The position numbers were made by a program, and so were the translations under genes. Below are positions 45,598 through 57,327 of a DNA stretch of 64,000 bases, piece after piece. The stretch is taken from positions 181,090-245,089 of the forward strand of contig QLIY01000078.1 of assembly GCA_003260075.1 (NCBI GenBank), written 5' to 3'. Within the stretch, counting starts at the first letter, position 1; every line of letters begins with the position of its first letter. The DNA comes from Phallusia mammillata. Taxonomy: Eukaryota > Chordata > Ascidiacea > Phlebobranchia > Ascidiidae. The notes beneath the pieces were generated by a model, which searched no databases, had not been told where the DNA came from, and saw only the letters and a program-made list of their open reading frames with translations.

Positions 45598-48011
45598 TTC
45601 AGAAAAATGCCTCGTAACCCAACCAAACTGTTAATTACAATTTCCAGCAGTGTGGGTCAAGTAGGTTTTCGCGGCTACTGCGTCGAAAACAGACCGCGCA
45701 AATTTGCAACTGTAGCTCTAATGCGGAAACAACGCATCACCACCTCTCTGGCTTATGTCGGCTTAGGGCAGCGGCACTTCGAGCTTAAGCGATCAAATCT
45801 GCGGTGTTGAGAGGCGCTTCCTGCCGCGGCAATTAGCAATAGATTACCAAGGTAGTTTTGACGTCTTTTCTTCACGCTGAGCATGCCGCACAGCTGGTCA
45901 TTGCGATAACAGCCACTTCTATCCACTTTTTGCAACCGCTGTAATCGACAAAATGCATGTTTGTCTAAAGATAGTTTATTCCCAATCGATCACTTTTGTT
46001 TGAAAATAACAAATCATATTAATTTGTACTATTAAAAAATTTGGTTGAAGATTCCGGTTTGGGCAAACCACAAACTAAGTTTTTATCGTCAGCACTTAAT
46101 AATGTATTTAAATCCGTACATTGTTTTAGGCGTTAGGGTATGCAACGATCTATCACACCAGAAAAAAATACCTAAATAGGATCGAGATGCAAAGCCAATT
46201 TTAAGGGATTTGCACAAAATCGTTCTTTGAATAGTGGGCCTAAACCAAATCATGGTCTGTAGTAAATTTTGGTTTGGGTTCTGTCTGGTGTGTTTGTCGT
46301 TCTCGAACTCAATGTAGGGCGAAGGTTTTTTAAAAGACTTTTCCTTTCTTATAGTTTTCTTTATAGCCTCTTATTGGCATGCACATTTCATTTTCTGCCT
46401 TTTATTGTCGTTATATTCCCATCACAAACCGATTTGTCTTTTAGACGGCCAAATTTCAAGGGTTTGGGTTTTTAACAACTAAAAAGCAAAAATTGAAGAG
46501 TCCGGCCAATATTTTCGCGTATGTTTTGGTTTTCGGATGTCGGTTCCAATTTTAACCCAAACACATATCATTTCACTAGAAAACCAGATAAAAACAGCAC
46601 TAAAATTATCACATGCCGTACAATACTTGTTTGCTTAGTACAAATCAAAACAAAACGAATAGGTCAAACCCCAACACATCAATCAAATTTCAAGCCACCA
46701 CATTTATCTTTACCGCAAATCCCCATCCAAGAAAGAGCAATTCCGGGCAACTCGAATTCGCCACTTGGCACTACCAACAGGTTCAAAGGTCGTGCTATTT
46801 TTAGACTTTGCTATTCAAGAGATCGTTAATTGGTTGTCAACAGGACTCCCAGCGGTTTTGTGTTAAACAGAAGCAGCAAGGTCGAGGACTTTGTTTTCGG
46901 CCATCTACGGCGACATGAATAGATGATCGCACTGTTTTGAATTCTTTGTGTTGATCAAGACCTGAACTTTGCCATACTGTCTGTTTATGTGACTCTTTTC
47001 CTGTTTGCAGACAACAAACTAACTTAAAATTGCTGTTTATGGTAAATTTTCATGTAAAGTGTTTTCTATAGTCTACAATATGTGGTATTTTTATCAGCTT
47101 TGTGGATAGAGAACCATTTCAAGCTTTAAACCAACGATCCCATAATTGTAGTTTCAATTACTGGCATTCGCTTTGAATAAATGTCTATAAAATGTCCTAA
47201 TAAACAACATTACCTTAATCAACACAATATGTGTTTTTTTATTATAACTTTGTTTTGGGTATAACATCTTGCAACAAAAATATCATTGTTTTAATTTTCG
47301 AATAGTTTTAAATCCAGTGATACAGTTTTAATTATAAAAGGATTGCGTATAATTGCAAACACCACGAATATTACATCACTTTCAAAAGCTGCACCCTTCA
47401 ATCTTTGCAAGTTTATGAAATAAGCATAAGCATGCTTAAATGTTAATCTTTTGCATTTTGGAAAGCCCTACGCTATAGGAAAAACCAAAGCATGCACAAC
47501 TTTGCATTGCGTCGCCTTTTTGAGACGAGAAATCAGTGAAAAGCCCCACTTTCGAAGTCTTGACATTTAAACACATCACTGGGATACAAGTTAAACTTTC
47601 CGCAAACACCCGGTACCTTAATGCAGGCAATATATTTTCGGGCGTCTTGAAGGTTACCGGTTTATCGGTGGCCTAAATTATACGAACTTTTTGATTCTTC
47701 ATCACGACAGTTGTGATTGGGGGACTTTACAGGCCGAGGCGTCTCTTCGGAAACTGTGGTAATTTTTTATGCAGGTAGTGCCAGTAAGACTTTTATGTAA
47801 ATTTTGCTGTTGCGTGATGTTTTAAAAGCTTTTTATTACGTTTTTGCGGACCATTGTTCATTTTGGTGTGTAAACTTGAAAGTGCATCAATCATTTAAAT
47901 GCAAATCGCTTTTGCTCATGAAGGTCATAGGTTCAAATCTCGCATACAACTATGGCACAGTGTACAATATAAAGCAATTGTGCTGGGCAGCCGGTAGACT
48001 AAATGTGTATG

Positions 48012-48383
48012 TGGTTCTCAACCAGCGCTCATGGGCACGAGCTGTGTTCCGGGGGGGCAGGGGTTCACCAGAAACACACACTAAAAGCCATTTTCTTTTT
48101 TAACGCGCATAATTAAGTGTGTGTGTTGCAAATAACATTATTCCCTAATTTAATCAACTATTTCACATACTATTTGTCTATATTGAGGTTTTCACGATTA
48201 AGGATTCTTGTTTACTCTATTCGACCTGTTCAAAGCCGAAATTAATACTGAATTCCAACATGAATTTGCCATATACATTTGTAAGGGGGGCACAGGTCTT
48301 ACAGGGTTACATAAAGGGGGGCACGAGGCCCAAAAGTTACTTTTAGGGGGGGACGGTCCACGAAAGGTTGAGTCAACCACTGT
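48012..48383. mobile_element. Possible degenerate hAT-type element
   Basis: Ends resemble other local elements: gtggttctcaacc on the left and ggttgagtcaaccactg on the right. Inside are several ggggggcac-type short repeats. No 8-bp target duplication was found, so the limits are uncertain. Confidence 0.4.
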
Positions 48384-50051
48384 GCTAGTATATCGTTGTG
48401 AATAAATGATATGTCTTTCAATCCTGTTTGCACTTAAAATTCGTTTGTTCGCTGAAACAAATGAATGTAGAATTTTGTTGAAATTCATTTAAAGATTGTG
48501 CTCTTCAAACGAGTCACTGAAGCTAAACAAGTCATCATCTTAACAAACCATCTCAAACACACCTAAAACCTGACACAATTAGTTAATCTCACACCAAGTA
48601 TGGTAAATGCTGGGATGCTAAAACTTCGATAACCTATGAGTACGTAACAAGATTATGTTTCCCCGAAAAATGTTGATGTTGTTTGTGTGATTTAAATCTT
48701 CGTGGCAAACCCACAACATTCATTAAATGAGTCACGGTGATATTTAGTTGTTCGAAATGACTTGCTGCGGCTATCAAAATACCGATATCTTGCAGGAAAA
48801 CAAGGCAGTCATTTCTAATCTGGATCCGGTCTTGCTGGTCGTGACGTTCGTAGCATCTTTACCTGCAATCTACCCACTCACGTTTTGATAACGGTCTATG
48901 CAGAGCATATGAAACTTTTACTGCTGTGTTAACGATCCCAAAATTTAATTGACATGTGCTTATATGGACATTTGGGAAGCTTCTTGTTAAATAGATGGGA
49001 AGTATTTGTGCTTGTCGTTTAATTGATGATTTTGTGTTATTATCTCAGCAGTTGCAAAGTACCGATGAAAGCATTTTTAGCTGGAGACTTCGTTTGTAGC
49101 AGACGTCCTAGGTCCTAGAGATATTTTTTAGGTTTCAAATTATTAGCGAGGTGTCTGCAAAGTCACCTGCACTATAACTTAGGCGGAATCTCAGCATTCA
49201 CGTCAGTGACCGGCAAACGTTTACTGCGGTCGTCCAGAACTTTTCAGACATACCTGGAGGCCCAGTACGCAGCCTCGCGTATTGCTAACAAGCTAACACG
49301 AGATATGTGAAAACTGAAGACGGTTTATCAGGAAAACCATTTCTAAAACTGATTATTGTTGTGCCAAATGAACCAATGTTTTTGGTTTAGTTGTTAAACT
49401 TAACGCTAACGTAAATTGTAGTAGTTATCTGCTCCAGAATCACGCGCGCGGTGGCTTCAATAAAACAGTGTGCCATGAACGACTTAAAAATTATTTCATG
49501 GCCTGCCGGTCACTGGTCTGCACAGACAAAAGCCAGAGGTCAAAAAATCGTGTGCCATTAAAAATGCATGTAGCAACCTTAGTCACCTAGATTATTTTGT
49601 GGACGACAGTATGCATTCGCACAATTTAACAAGTGTTTGTTTGCATAACTTTACAGCTCGCCGGAAGTTGATTCAATATCGCAGAGCGTTGTTTTGTAAA
49701 TGCTGTATAATTTTTTTCGCCGAACATGTGGCATAACATAGCTGTAAGCGCGCCTGGAGTTATGGGCCAAAGCCGGCCCGAACCTGAAAGTAAATCCGAG
49801 CCATTTTTTTAAAGAAAAGCTCGAATCAGGCTGAAGGGTGGTGGGGAAAAGGCGCAAATGTGATACCGAGTGAAATTTTAGACCCGAACTTTTCTGTGAC
49901 GTAAACCATAATTTCAAATATAATTAATCTTTTTTACTTCTTGATTTTTAGCCTCCATAGCTTCAACGATTCCCTTGCGAAAACGTTTTGCTTTGCGGAA
50001 TGAGTGCAAAATCTTTCGTCCGTATGTTATTGGTCGTATAACATGTCAGTA

Positions 50052-50459
50052 GCCGCGCTCTTGTAATTTTAGTTTACCTGGTGGTTTCCCCTCTATGTTG
50101 GAGCACACTTGCCATACAATCAAGCCAAAACAAAAGCAAAGAATTCCCAGAAACAATGAGCTTTGATAGGATAATTGTGCATGGCAATTTTGCTATAAGG
50201 ATGTGTTGGATGCATCACCGATACAAACGAATTTGTAGAGGGTTGTCAGGGGGGGGGGGGGCCGCGCTCTTGTAATTTTGGTTTACCTGGTGGTTTCCCC
50301 TGTATGTTGGAGCACACTTGCCATACAATCAAGCCAAAACAAAAGCAAATAATTCCCAGAAACAATGAGCTTTGATAGGATAATTTTGCATGGCAATTTT
50401 GCTATAAGGGTGTGTTGGATGCATCACCGATACAAACGAATTTGTAGAGGGTTGTCAGG
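50052..50459. repeat. Direct duplication split by a G run, about 199-bp copies
   Basis: Copy 1 is 50052-50250, the G run is 50249-50261 (13, including native flanking G), and copy 2 is 50261-50459. The longest clean pair in the window; differs by isolated substitutions only. Confidence 0.87.
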
Positions 50460-50584
50460 CCCCTGTTTGAACCGTCGTAAGTAAATCTTTCCATATATGT
50501 TCGTATTTACATTTTAAAAACTGTCGCTATTGGGGTGAAACACTAAATACTAGGGCTAGGGGGGCATTTAGGGTGGCTTGTAAC

Positions 50585-50643
50585 CAGTGGTGGGACTCAA
50601 ATTTTTTGTCAGCCGGTTCTATCACAAATGTCATATTTTTCAG

Positions 50644-50724
<81 letters not shown>

Positions 50725-50760
50725 CATAAACCGGTGCAAACCGGCTGAAACCCACCACTG
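50585..50760. mobile_element. hAT-type MITE with an internal 79-G block
   Basis: Ends CAGTGGTGGGACTC and GAAACCCACCACTG are inverted repeats, flanked by an exact 8-bp duplication CTTGTAAC (50577-50584 and 50761-50768). The middle is replaced by a run of 79 G (50645-50723), so the true element length is unknown. Confidence 0.85.
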
Positions 50761-51269
50761 CTTGTAACACAGTCTGCAGTCAGCACCCCGATTAGTCAGC
50801 CACTGATTTCCAATCATAAGGCATTGTAATATTGTCAAAAACGATGTTCTTTTTTCCGCTGTTTGATTCGACGTGCAGTTGGAAAGGCGATTTAAATTTA
50901 TGAAATATTGGCAAAAGAATCAAAAAGAGAAAAAACAAACAAGAGAAATGGTCTTGCAATTTTCTAATTACAAGCTGGTAATTCCCTTTTAATTAGATTG
51001 AATAGTTTTCAACGGTCTGTCAAGAGTGTGTGGTTGATTGTAGCAATCTTGTTTACCACTTTAACCGCAACGAATATTGAAAACGTCAAGTATACTGTTA
51101 AAAATAAACTTCTAACTACTTGATCATCCTTTGCTTTGTGGTTTGTTTGAGATTTAAGAATTCGAAGAATAAATGTTATTTTCCAGCACAAAATTCCAAG
51201 CAAATGCTCCTGACAATCTAACAGTGCTGAGTAGTAAACGGGTCCAAAATTTGAACCCTTATAACCGAA

Positions 51270-51500
51270 CGTACAAGGCAAAACCCGGCCCGAACCCAAA
51301 TCGTTTTTGAGAAGCCCGTTCAAACCGAAAGTTTGATTGAAATGCCAATATATTAAACCCCGCAGTATACGGGCGTACAGAATAAAAACTAGTAAAAAAG
51401 ACACACACAGTAGACAACTAGCTAACACAAAATGTGAAGTCAAGTCTGAATTTGAAAGCCAGTTGGTTAAAAAAGCCCGAACCCGACTTACAACTGTGGC
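51270..51500. repeat. C-rich interspersed repeat, second copy
   Basis: Contains cggcccgaacccaaatcgtt followed by tttgagaagcccgttc, shared with 13411-13442 in sulfotransferase B intron 2, and a second cccgaacccgac motif at the far end. Confidence 0.6.
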
Positions 51501-53027
51501 GCCGATAAAATTTACAAAAACGGCATCCATGGTCAAATTTGTATTTTAAAATTTTCGTAGCAATACAAAATATAAGAACACACACACAAAGTGATGAAGC
51601 CTTTAAAGATAACGCGCATAAAACATTCGCCAACGAGAATTGTCTTGCTCAACTCGCAAACCTTTTAAACCAAAAGCGAACATGAATGCAATATTTCTTA
51701 TGCGAGGCGTTGCAATCACAACCTGCTCAAGTTTGAAACTGTTTTACCTATTTTGCTCTTAACGAGTAATTTTGGTTAAACTTTATTTGGTGACATTCAA
51801 AATTTCAGCCTACTCATTGACACCATCATGTTACAGCCGCATGCAAATTTCCGCGCACCACATTTTAGATGAGTCAGGTCATATACCTCGGTCAGTTTCG
51901 TGGAATCATAAGGTTAAAAACGTCGAAAGGAGCGTTTTGACAAGTCGTTGAAAGTATCATCTTGTGGTCGCAAATCACTTTAAAAAGTGATTGTGCTTTG
52001 CCTGAAAGTTGGATATGCTTTAAATAAGGTGCGTGCAATATGTGTGTGTATCGTGCTTTATGTGGGAAAGGTGTTTTTATAACCGTTTCCCATTTCTCAT
52101 TTTATTACTAAATCGCTCAAGGGCGATGTTCGATTGTTCGAAAATATATTGTCGTGTGTCAACGCAATTTTAGTTTTTAGCACATGGATGTATAGTAAAG
52201 AAACGTTTAGAGGTAAAACTGTTTTGATGCTCCTTTTTCCATTGGCGCAAACATTCTAACCTTAATCTGTTTACTGATTTCAAGTCTACACCACTAATTC
52301 ACTGCAATGCGATTAAAAATGGTCCTCTGTTGATTCAAAACATTTTGCCAACGTATCGATAAACAACCCAAGTTTGTGGGATTTTTTAGGTTTTGTACTG
52401 TACGAATATGGAGATGTTCGTTTGTTGTCGCAAGCGCAAACGTTGCAGGTTTCCAGATTACAAGTTGTTACAATTTCAAACTTCTGACATCCAACACTTC
52501 GTTGACCACAAGAGAAAATGCTCACTTGACGTTTACGCTGATTTCTTATCAGTTTTTCTCGAATGTTCAAAGACTGAAAAGGCGACAAGGCCTTGAGGTG
52601 AAGTAGTGAGAATTATGAGTGATTTATTTATAGGCCCGGCTGTGTTATGACAACTTATCAGCGGTTTTAAACTATAGAAGTTAGCATCAGATACTAGAAG
52701 AGCTTCCGTAAATACGTTACCGAGGTTCCCACATGAAGGCGAGAACTTGAGTCCCTGACCCAAACCACAACACGCTCAGCTACAACGTCACAAAACGAAC
52801 GTATTTTTATGGTTTCTATGCCGTTGAGTTTCCTTTTGTTTTGGGTTTGAAAAGAAATACACCAGCGATAGAATTATGACTCCCAAAATTAAATTAAAAC
52901 GGAAAACCATCCCCAGTTTGGAACGAAAAAGACTGTGTCCGGTTTCAAAATGCATTAGGCTATACTTTCTATTTGCAAATTGGTTGTGTTTACAAAATTG
53001 GGAATCTTTAAAATAGGCATTTTTCAT

Positions 53028-53332
53028 TTTGTCGTGACGAAATATTGGGCTAACTTAAAAACATCATATCAAGATTGTTTTCAACATATTAGCAACATCT
53101 ACGCTTGTGGTCGGATAAGCGTCCCTTCACAATCACGACCATCAACTAAACAGCAAAACAACGTTTACTTTGTGGGGGGGGGGGGTTTGTCGTGACGAAA
53201 TATTGGGCTAACTAAAAAACATCATATCAAGATTTTTTTCAACATATTAGCAGCATCTACGCTTGTGGTCGGATAAGCGTCCCATCACAATCACGACCAT
53301 CAACTAAACAGCAAAACAACGTTTACTTTGTG
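53028..53332. repeat. Direct duplication split by a G run
   Basis: Copy 1 is 53028-53173, a 12-G run is at 53174-53185, and copy 2 is 53186-53332. Substitutions include gcaacatc versus gcagcatc and cccttcac versus cccatcac. Confidence 0.85.
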
Positions 53333-54351
53333 TCAAATAACAAGCTCCTGAGGTGCGTGAGGGCCTGGGAAAGGTGATGTGGGACCTCCCTGACTGGACA
53401 TTTGTCTTACTTGAGGTGAAAAAGTGGATGGCAGCTTGAAGATCCGTTATCGCTCGCTCGATAATGGATGCGACAAGCGAGAGGCCCCGACGTGTTGCTT
53501 TAGCGAGAACCGCGATTCGATGAAACGACACGCTTTGTTGCAGGATTTAAAAGTAGTTTGCGACTGGATTGCTCAAACACGCCCCTGGACGCACGGTTAT
53601 TGTTGGAGGATGAAACTCACAATAAAATACAAGTCAAAGTTTGTTTCAGACGTGTTTTTTTTAACATAGAGCAAACCGTCAGAACATTTTTTTAACTTCA
53701 TTTTATAATTTAACGACAAAAGATTAAATCAACTACAACCGGTTCATTGGTTAACACCTACAACACGCGGTCATGTGATATTGAATTTGGCTAATGTAGG
53801 CGACGTGCGGTGACAGCCAAAGTCGGATAAACCTTCATAAGCTTTAACGGCTTAATAATTTGAGCCGACTCGTCAATGCAGATTGGACCAGTGGCAAGTC
53901 AAGTGAGCCTGAAAGTTAACATTTTTATTCACATATTCACATTCAACAATAAACAGTACAATTACATTCGCTACAATTGGTAATTTAAATATTTTAATTT
54001 GATGAGGTCACTAAGCCAAAACTTCATCGTTAACCCAGACCTATCCACAGTATTATCCTGGTATTTCAAATATGTACAGATGTTAAGTTGGTCACATACC
54101 TACCTTGTTTAAAGCTTCAAGCGCACATAAACAGACAACACCGAAACAGACTATGATTGAACGGTGTTTATATATTCCACCACTATCTACGACGGCTTAT
54201 CTGCAGATCGCACTTCACGAATATGTTGCATAAATTGGATTACAGAAGACTGCCTTTGTTTATTCCATTCTGGGGCTATGTCATGCCCAAGATAGCTATT
54301 TGCAGGTGTTAAGTGCCTTAGGCTTGTCTCTTTTAAACGAATGTAGACCTT

Positions 54352-54490
54352 TACGGCTCCAGGTGTTGTTTTACACAATGTATGTTTGCTGTGAACAGAA
54401 ACCTGAACTCTCTATAGGGGGGGGGGTACGGCTCCAGGTGTTATTTTACACAATGTATGTTTGCTGTGAACAGAAACCTGAACTCTCTAT
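54352..54490. repeat. Direct duplication split by a G run
   Basis: Copy 1 is 54352-54416, a 10-G run is at 54417-54426, and copy 2 is 54427-54490; essentially identical apart from ttgttttac versus ttattttac. Confidence 0.84.
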
Positions 54491-56669
54491 AAAGTTATTT
54501 TTCAGAAAACCGGATGACTTTTCCTATGTTTTCTTGGACTTTCGATGTTTGTATAGTGTTAGTATATCCACACGTGCATGTTAACATGAAATCAATTGGC
54601 TGTGGGTCAATCTGTGACTTCAAGAAAAATAAACTAGATTTGAGTTAATCTTTTGTTTTACGACATAATTTTCATGGACGTGCTTGTCGAATTAGCTTCT
54701 CAGATCGATCTTGTAAAAATTTGTCATGCTGGATTTATAGTTTATTTTGAGTTCAATCTTGTTTTTGTGGGGTGCAGCATGTGAATTATGAAAAAAGATT
54801 AACATCTAGGGAAACGTGTTTAAAAGTCAAATTTTGTCTTCAAGATTACTCTATGTTTAAAGTCCAATCTGCACAACTAACACCAAGCTTCGTAAACAAC
54901 TGTTCTGTCAATTGTTTTAACTGTAACGTATAGTAACCAAGTTTTTGTTGCGAACGATCGAATAGTGATACTGCTTTCTTTTGGGAAATGATCGTTTTTC
55001 GACAACATCTACTCGTCCCCCTTGTGAACTAAGTCAAAATTAAAACCGAGTTTATTGTTTATTTTTAAATAGTTGGGAACGTAATATTTGTAAAGTATAT
55101 GATGAGTTTTTTGTAAGTCATTTTTAAAATGAAAAAGCATTTTCTTTTCGCATTTTTTATCTCGTACAACTGAAGTGCATAACTTGTGTTTCATAAAGTA
55201 CCCAGAAGTGTGGGCTCTATTCAAATCCATGACTTGTTTTAATTGCATCACAGGTATTGCGGGCTTTTACCTTTTCTCGAGCCCCCCTTTACCCAGCCAA
55301 AGTGATTTTCCTTCGTACATTTTTTTGCTTCGCGAAACCAACGTTACCCAGGGAAAGCGTAAAAACAAGGCGGATTTTGCATAATACAGGGGGTGATTGA
55401 CCGTTCGATACCCCACACCTTCAGCACACAAACGCGCTTTGATCCGAAACGCGTATCACAAAAAACAGGGGCGGGACGAAAGTAGATCAAACCCGGCCTC
55501 CTGGGCAAAAAATCAGTCGATCACTCTCAAAATGACATCGGCCTGGGTACAGTCCGTTTCGTATTGCGTCTTTTGAGCTGAAACCTTCAAGATCGATCAG
55601 CAACAAGAGAAGACCACATCCGAGAACAAACTACAACTTTTGTTATCTAGCTTAGTAAACTGAAGCTTTCAGTATCTAGATGGTACTTTGAAGATCTTGG
55701 CACGCTCCAGCGCGAAGAACTTTATACTTAAATCGGCTTTGATAAGAAATTCTTTTCGAATTCGAACCGATCTTATCAAGATCTCTCTGTCTGGAAAGAA
55801 GTCTGTTTCCTGTGGATAATAGGCCTAAAACATGCGCATTAGTTGAAAAGAGGTGTACGATTTTGCGCCCAACAACGCCTGCCACGTAACTCGATACTTT
55901 GACTGCTCCTGTTGCGGCCAAAATTAGTCACGATAAAATGGAAACAATATATAGCGCAGTGGCTAGCGACTAATACCAAAACTTTTCTGTTGCACTTTTT
56001 CTGTATTTTTTGTTGTTGGTCTGTTTAGTGTTTAAGTTTTAGAGAAATTCTGTTGTAAATAAAAATTGGAGACAACCAAAAAAACAGCAAGAAACTGATT
56101 TCAATTTTTTCATTGGTAAAGTTTATGTTAATAACGCGACTGTTAAAAGGCTTTTTTTGTTATTAGTCATACAGTTTGTTGCTTTTAGGCGAAACAAACA
56201 CATGGGCAATTTTTGTAACACTCCATGTTCCACTGTAACTGTTTAAGCTTTAAAGTTCTTCTTCTTCTTCAAAGTTATATGAAAAAAATTGTAAACAGCA
56301 TAAAAAACAAGAATTTTTTTTACGTTTGTAGCCTACTTGTTTATGTTATAATTACGACTGTTTGTTGCTTCTTTTTAGACAAATCCAACACGGGGTGGAC
56401 GCAGACTTAAAAAAAAGTATTATTTTCATAACACTTCATGCGTAACAGTATCCTTTTCCTTAAAAAGTGTTCCAAATTATTCTCCGTATGACGCAAACGC
56501 GATAACGCAGAGGTGCGTTCATAAGCCCGAAACTTTGCTGCGATAAACTGGGTCCTTATCGTGGATTATATCACGGCTCTTTGATCCAAGCAACGATAGA
56601 CACGTATTGTGCACGCACGTTCCGTACAAGCGGGCCGAGTGAGGCTCGTCTTTGATGGATCGTCCAAAC

Positions 56670-56885
56670 CAGTGGTTCTCAAACTTTTTTATTGTCGGGG
56701 CCAAATGGTATTTTTCAAGTGTGTAGGGAGCCGCAAAAAAACGAAATCTTGAGAAAATCACTAAAGATTATTACTTTGAAAGCTAAAATAGCAATGTTTG
56801 GTGGTTTTCTGAGGTTTGGTGCGAGCCGCAGAATAAGTAGTTGGGAGCCGCATGCAGCCCCAAAAACCGAGTTTGAGAACCACTG
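56670..56885. mobile_element. hAT-type MITE, 216 bp
   Basis: Ends CAGTGGTTCTCAAAC and GTTTGAGAACCACTG are perfect 15-bp inverted repeats. The flanks are an exact 8-bp duplication GTCCAAAC (56662-56669 and 56886-56893). No coding capacity. The least damaged of the small elements here. Confidence 0.92.
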
Positions 56886-57327
56886 GTCCAAACCCTCGAA
56901 CATCCCTCAATGCTGCGGCTTCACAACTATACGAAAATTAGTCTGACCATTACTACTTCAAACGATGCCTTTAGTAAGCAAATGTCAGTATTAAGCAGCT
57001 TGCACGTTTATTAGAAAGTCGGCATGCTTTTGTGAAGATAAATGTAACTTTTGATTGGCGTGTAGTTAAGTTCTATCTAAGACAGTTGAACAGAAACGTT
57101 TTCTTGCAGCGTGGTATCATTTATATTACTCAAACTCCAAAGACCACAGCGAAAAAACACTGATGTAAAGAAAGTTTGGTTAGTGTGTTTTTTTAAACAT
57201 CAAGGTGACCACAACATAGGCTACAACTAAATAGTAATACATAAGAAACAAATAGCAGCTGAAACAACATATCTCTTGTTTCAACAAAAACGTATAAATA
57301 ACCGCAAGGTCAGTCCACTTGTCATTT

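Larger units (their letters stand above)
43975..57327. other. Gene-poor region between the candidate exon and UBL7
   Basis: About 13 kb without a recognised gene. It holds five G-run duplications, one hAT MITE with an internal 79-G block (50585-50760), a second hAT MITE (56670-56885), C-rich repeat copies (about 49770-49895 and 51270-51500) and a possible degenerate hAT (48012-48383). Frames at 51009-51536 (-) and 52393-52596 (+) lack recognisable domains. Confidence 0.5.

Noticed and set aside
48047-48060. 7-G run and nearby ggggggcac repeats
   Set aside because: Short, interspersed with other bases and inside a degenerate transposon; not a spacer.
51009-51536. 175-codon frame on the minus strand with hydrophobic stretches
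   Set aside because: Its central part overlaps a dispersed C-rich repeat, and the rest has no family resemblance; likely chance.
52393-52606. Cys/Lys-rich short frame resembling a small zinc-binding protein
   Set aside because: Two overlapping frames, no regular Cys spacing, no homologue recognised.
52725-52790. tRNA-like segment on the minus strand (tagctgagcgtg)
   Set aside because: Only an A-box-like match; no acceptor stem or B box, so neither a tRNA gene nor a clear SINE.
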